A DNA stretch of 12,887 nt from Paraglomus occultum (Eukaryota; Glomeromycota; Glomeromycetes; Paraglomerales; Paraglomeraceae), in assembly GCA_910592205.1 (NCBI GenBank), contig CAJVPJ010001049.1, positions 1 through 12,887 on the forward strand, in the 5' to 3' direction. Positions 8,512 through 12,887 of the stretch are shown here, one piece after another. How positions within the stretch are numbered: the first letter of the stretch is position 1; each line of letters begins with the position of its first letter. The position numbers and the translations under genes were made by a program. Under the pieces are notes generated by a model. That model was given only the letters and a program-made list of their open reading frames with translations, ran no database searches and was not told the DNA's origin.

Positions 8512-9884
8512 ATGAGGACAATATTACGGAAAAATTTGGGGAAGATTAATATTGTTTTCTCAGCAACAATGTTGCTCTTTGACGTTGCCAAAAGAGTCAG
8601 CACTAAACCGAAACCACTATTCCTGCATGCCGCAAGAAATAATATGCGCTACACGTCAAAATGCATAGCCACTCAATCATCAAAGAATAATATTCAATTT
8701 TCATTGAGACAATACATTCGCACCGAACATGAGGTACCAAGCTACACAATAAACAATAGAAAGAATAGAGCGGACAATAAACTAAACTGCAGAGTAACCC
8801 ATGCTAGCCAAAATATGTTACATTACCCCACAGAAAGAACCTTATCGGAATTCAATATTCCCTTTCTACGTCTCCATTCTCGATGCGCCACTATCACCTT
8901 TTGTCGTACATACATCCGACCTCACTATTACAAACCTCAAGCCCAGTCCCCCGTCCAAAAATTGCGAGCATCCTTACACCGTCTCGACAGTCGCTTCTCT
9001 CGCCACTCTCCTGATCGGATCATATATACCTTCATCGCATTGAACGTGTTGATATTTATATTATGGCGATACGCTATATACAAAGCTCGCTTTCAGGGTG
9101 ATCCGCGCCTGTATTTATTTATGGTGAAGAATTTCATGCAAAGTAGAGCAAATTTCGAAGATGGGAGTTGGATATGGACTGCATTGACGAGTGCATTTAG
9201 TCATTCGGATTTGGGTCATTTAGGTGTTAACATGCTCGTATTATGGAGTTTAGGAACGCCGGTGAGTTTGAGATGGAGAATGTGAAAGGAGAGGGAAAGT
9301 GGGGACCAAATCGCAGAACTGGATGTAAAATAGAGGGACCATTGCTTGGTATGATCACAACTTGTGCGCGCAAATAAGATTTTAAAACGAATCCAATTAT
9401 GAAAGGGTTCGCGCGTTTCGTTACTCTTACTAATTATCCTCCAATCTATCGATCCTCTCACTATACCCCAAAGACATTACAAGTCTTAGGACTACGGCGA
9501 TTCCTAACAGTCTACTTCCTATCTGCGATAACTTCCTCACTTGGCTCACTAATACTAACACTCTCACCCAGGTCTCGTTCCTACAATAAAGTATCTCCAT
9601 CACTTCCCGATACGTCTCGGGCACCCTTGAGAACTTCTCATGGCGCATCAGGTAGCTTAATGGGTATATCCACAGTATTCGCCCTAATGTTTCCGTGGGA
9701 GACGTTAATTGTTTTGTTTGTTCCTGCACCGGCGATAGTTGTTGTCGCGGGATATGTTGCTTACGACGCATACAGTGCGTGGAAGCAATCTGGTGGGAGG
9801 ATTGATTCTGGGGCGCATTTGGGCGGGGCAGTGTTTGGCGTCGGGTATTATTTTTTAAGACTACGACCTTTTCTTAGAATGTAA
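8512..9884 (+). CDS. PCP1: mitochondrial-type rhomboid serine protease (Pcp1/PARL family)
   Basis: The exons are 8512-9261 and 9474-9884, joined across a 212-nt GT-AG intron with a TACTAAT branch-site-like motif at 9428-9434. They give 386 residues from the first in-frame ATG. The first ~150 residues are basic and hydroxylated with almost no acidic residues, as expected for a mitochondrial targeting region. A membrane segment follows (IIYTFIALNVLIFILWRYAI). Then comes the family signature SHSDLGHLGVNMLVLWSLG, with H231, H236 and N240 near the oxyanion site. Exon 2 carries GASGSLMG with catalytic Ser309 and GAHLGGAVFG with catalytic His365. Pcp1/PARL proteases cut inner-membrane proteins, including the dynamin-like GTPase Mgm1 in yeast, and control fusion and turnover of mitochondria. 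Length is close to yeast Pcp1. All key residues are present and the protein should be active. The exact N-terminus is uncertain. Confidence 0.9.
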
Positions 9885-10527
9885 TAAAGTTGGTAGACGG
9901 GGGTACAGTAAACCTTTTTTATAAATGTAAAAACCTACGCGCTACAGTCTACAGTGATTGCTAAATTTAGAAACTTCGATTGCCAAATCTGATAGGGATG
10001 CAGGTAACGCTATTGTACGTAATTAAACTATGATGACGGTCAACATATATAAATATACAGTAATAGTAATAGTGACAGAAGTTTCAGTTGAACTTGTGCA
10101 ACAGGAACCACAAATATGCTCTCGTTATTATTGTTACTTATCATTCAATCCTACGGCATGCTATGAATCAAATTAACATAAGGGCTTTCCACAAAAGACC
10201 TTAATCGTGACTGGTCGCATGCCCAGATTGACCTCACATATTAACGTCTATTTGGATCGAGCTACAATACTACTGTTGCGTAATACTGTAAAAAATTGTA
10301 CTTTATAAGCTAGATATCCGGAATAACCAGGTCAAGTTGTTTGGAATCTATTCAAAACAGACTTTAATTAATACGATTTTTCAAGTAAACGATGTGTCAA
10401 TATATCTTAACATAATAATACATACCAGTCGTTATTTCTTCACTAGAACTTTCAGCTCCAATCTTATTAGGACCTAGTCAATGATACATAAAGTGCCAAG
10501 TTAATAAAATGAACATTATGCTTAACC
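9885..10527. other. intergenic, converging 3' ends of rhomboid and kinase genes
   Basis: The rhomboid gene on + and the kinase array on - both end into this stretch, so it should contain both 3' UTRs. A stop-proximal TAATAAAG lies at 9883-9890. No further gene, repeat or relic was recognised. Confidence 0.5.
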
Positions 10528-11944
10528 TTAGAATTTCGAACATAAGAAAATGCGTCCATTCCAAAGGGAAACCGTACCATCTACATGTATCCGGAGACTT
10601 TCGGGGCTAAATACTCTACTGAAATAAATTGCTTCGGGATGAGCTGGTTTCTCTGTTGACTCCGCACGATGGCTTTTTAATATGTTCCTAGCCCTCTCGA
10701 GAGCTGGAATGTACTCTCCCTTACGATCTCGATTCCATAGTTGTATATCGTCAGCAAGTTTGCCGGCGGATGGACGCTTGTCTGGGTCAGGATGGACGCA
10801 TCTTTTGTAGACGATTTTATAGAATTCCGGCCTAGCACCTTGGCAAATGCTTTGAGCAAGAGACGTATCATGAGCTCTATGCTTGAATGGAGTGTCTTCC
10901 ATTTCAAACATCCACATTATGAGCCCAAATGCATAAATATCTGCTTTCTGAAGCAAAGATTGTGCTTAAATAATGTAGATAGATATATGTATGGATGCAT
11001 GAAAGCACAAAAAAAAAAAGCATAAAAAATACCTGTGTGTACGGTTTACCGCTAAGAACCTCTGGTGCAACATATGGCATCACTCCAAATACTTCCTTAT
11101 ATTTTTCGGCTTCATCTGCACGAATTGAAAGCCCATAATCCGTGAGATCCGCGTTATTTTCTCTACTCTCGACAAGGATATTCCCTGCATGGATATCCCG
11201 GTGTATCATACCGGTCCCGTGGAAATCTCTCAAGCTATTGACTAGCTTTGAAAGAATCTGTAACTTGCGACTCCATGAGAGGTCACGATTTTTGCGCAAG
11301 AAGGAAGTCAAATCCCCAAGATCCGCATAATCCATAACCAGAATATGTTTGCCCGTAGAATTCAAGCGCGATACACCCAAAATACACATCTTTCGCTCCA
11401 TCGAATCCTGAAGTTTCGAGACCACTGCTCAACTACCATAAGAGAAAATAACAAGAAATTGAGAATTTATCACAGTATGCTGAAAGCTTGCATTTGAATG
11501 ACTTACCTCTTGCAAAAAATCTCCTTCACTGTCATTTGTATCAAAAAGAAGTTTGACTGCAACTTTTCGAGGTTCTCTTCGCACAACATGTCTACCATCG
11601 TTCCCAAATTCTACTCCCACATAATTTCCATCTATCCAATCCGCAGCATAGATTTTCCGAACCCTCCCTTACCAATCTCAACTAATTATCGAGACGATCA
11701 GGTTGAATCCACTGAAGACAAACATAGTTGTGCTTGTTCGCCTTCTCTTGTGTATTTCGTATAATCGCATCATAATTGGTGTTACCAGTCGTCCAACCTT
11801 CTATCAATTCCTTGCGATCACATCATCGCACCAAAAGTCTTTGTTCAGAAAGATCTTTCCGCAGGTAGAACAAAAGCCAGGTGACACCAGTGCATATGCA
11901 CCAGTGGCTTCAATACGCGATATTCCAAAAAGTGTCAGTTTTTT
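10528..11944 (-). CDS. zinc-finger protein kinase with full catalytic domain (unit C of the array), frameshifted
   Basis: Reading down the minus strand, beta4-beta5 of the preceding N-lobe (TLFGISRIEATGAYALV, from 11944) leads into CSTC (11872-11861), WCDDCDRKELIEGWTTGN and WIQPDRLDN. Then come the glycine loop GKGGFGK, IYAADWIDG, VAVKLL and FLQE (exon end 11507). Exon 11407-11033 holds LGVSR, hinge VMDYADLGDL, catalytic HRDIHAGN, DYG (replacing DFG but keeping the Mg-binding Asp) and APEVL. Exon 10947-10528 holds KADIYAFGLIMW, the DKRPSAGKLADD segment and a tail with HPEAIYFSR. All catalytic residues are present, so an active Ser/Thr/Tyr-like kinase is expected. Three one-base deletions break the 5' exon, near 11820-11824, 11684-11686 and 11653-11656. 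Adding one base at each restores the alignment. The last exons are intact. The gene may be joined upstream to units B and A. Confidence 0.75.
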
Positions 11945-12508
11945 ATCGTATCTGCTGCTGCTTTTGCAAAGTAAGGATGCTTCTTCCTGTAGCTAGATTT
12001 CGCCAAACATAAAAGAAAAGATTCAGAAGTTTATTATCAAATAAAGCGTCAATCAAAGCTATAACATCGTCGACGTTTAACTCATTTACCTCATGTAAAA
12101 ATTTATCTTCGGATTGATCAGTCTTAGGGAAAATCTTAAGAAAGACCTTCATAGGCTCCCAGATCTCCTGCTTTTCACCAGACTCGTCATTATGGAATCC
12201 CTTAAAAGACCCATCAAGCCAATCTGCATAATATAGCGTTCCAAACTCCCCGCAGACAACTTGGACCAGATTGTGAATTCGATCAGGAGCAATCCATTTG
12301 AGGCAAGGATATGGAACCTCATTGTCAACGTCCTTTTGCGTTTCTCTAATCATTTCATCATATTTCTCATGACCGCTTGTCCATCCTTCCATCAATTCTT
12401 TTCTCTTGCATTGTCGACACCAATTCTCTGTTATGTCCTGATTCAAAAACCTCTATTCCAGGAAAACAGTCGTTGTATTATGCGAAAAATTTCTGTACCA
12501 TCATTCAG
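11945..12508 (-). CDS. kinase N-lobe-only module (unit B of the array)
   Basis: The exon from 12508 to 12090 includes an intact frame from 12446: FLNQDITENWCRQC, ELMEGWTSG, PYPCLKWIAPDR, NLVQVVCGEFG (a degenerate glycine loop), LYYADWLDG, PMKVFLKIF with the ATP-lysine position kept, and FLHE. A GTAAAT donor follows at 12089. A 132-nt intron to about 11958 leads to KKLTLFGISR, after one extra base near 11945-11950, and then directly into unit C's zinc finger. No hinge, HRD loop or C-lobe is present, so this unit cannot be a kinase by itself. The first CxxC of its zinc finger is not in frame with the second, and the junction with unit A (12440-12480) is damaged. It could be a regulatory pseudokinase module of a longer protein or an accumulating relic. 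Confidence 0.6.
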
Positions 12509-12887
12509 CTGCAATTCAAAGATAATGTAAGTAAAGAAAATTTTTTACAAAAAAGGATGGCAATTATAGATACATACCTCTTGCAACATGATCTCGTTGG
12601 TATCGTCTTGCTTGGTTGCAGTAGGAACTTTGACTGATACTTTCATAGCTTTTCTGGGCTAACAACTTTTAATTCGCCATCAAACCCAGTCTTTATCCGA
12701 ACCCATTCAGCCGTGTGAAGCTTGCCAAATCGCCAGTGCTGATCTCTACAAGGTTTTCAAGACGTGTAGATGGTATCCACCGAAGACTAGGGTAGTAATA
12801 TGCTGATTCTTCCTTTGTACATGAATCCTTGATAATCTTATCGTAATCAGCGTTGCCGCTGGTCCAACTGTCACCCAATTTATTGTG
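12509..12887 (-). pseudogene. kinase N-lobe-only module (unit A of the array), partial at right edge
   Basis: From the window's right edge the frame reads SWTSGNADYDKIIKD, YYYPSLRWIPSTRLENLVEI and a glycine-loop remnant STGD. One base appears lost in the aaat run at 12727-12730; correcting for it gives KLHTAEW and FDGELKVVSPEK. A second loss near 12649 gives AMKVSVKV, with the lysine position kept, and EIMLQE at 12578. A GTATGT donor starts at 12577 and the 69-nt intron ends at 12509. The next exon begins LNDGTEIF, in the place of the 14-residue LGVSR segment of unit C, and then breaks down into unit B. The start of this unit, or more units, lies outside the window. Confidence 0.55.

Noticed and set aside
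1-12887. tRNA genes, CRISPR array or bacterial operon signals
   Set aside because: No GTTCRANYC T-loop with a matching acceptor stem was found, and the spliced genes show this is eukaryotic nuclear DNA.

Overview
The window is nuclear DNA from a eukaryote, most likely a fungus. The genes are spliced with short GT-AG introns (about 65-212 nt). Several copies of a protein-kinase family are present whose N-terminus has a CxxC...WCxxC zinc-binding motif followed by a GWT(S/T)G segment. A multi-exon PD-(D/E)XK-like protein and a mitochondrial rhomboid are also present. To my knowledge, expanded kinases with this N-terminus and this nuclease-like family are typical of arbuscular mycorrhizal fungi (Glomeromycotina). 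That placement is inference from family resemblance; I ran no search.

Layout. 1-436: truncated kinase locus on +. 440-1170: no gene seen. 1171-1559: two diverged ~180-bp repeats holding four hairpins. 1713-3661: six-exon PD-(D/E)XK-like gene on +. 3714-3824: G12 tract and a perfect 34-bp tandem duplication. About 3920-4204: decayed kinase relic on -. 4464-5329: four-exon FHA-domain gene of the SNIP1/Pml1 family on -. 5330-6878: mostly featureless AT-rich DNA. 6879-8305: two-exon LisH + WD40 gene on -. 8512-9884: two-exon mitochondrial-type rhomboid protease gene on +, divergent from the WD40 gene across 206 bp. 9885-10527: no gene seen. 10528-12887: kinase array on -, running off the right edge.

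The most unusual element is the kinase array. Read on the minus strand it contains three successive units. Each has a zinc-finger/GWTSG segment and a kinase N-lobe with the VAVK lysine and the alpha-C glutamate. Only the last unit continues into a full C-lobe (HRD, DYG, APE). At the B-to-C boundary the chain passes from the beta4-beta5 strands straight into the next zinc finger. The same join is clear on the opposite strand at the left edge and recognisable in the 3.9-4.2 kb relic. Every unit where the site can be read has a phase-0 donor directly after the alpha-C glutamate. The array also carries several one-base deletions in or next to short homopolymers. These could be real decay or uncorrected consensus errors, and which one decides whether this is a working multi-N-lobe kinase.

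The conserved single-copy-type genes (SNIP1-like, WD40, rhomboid) and the PD-(D/E)XK-like gene splice cleanly without frameshifts. The window therefore looks like a mosaic of ordinary housekeeping genes and fast-turnover family genes with their debris. No functional link between the neighbouring genes is evident.
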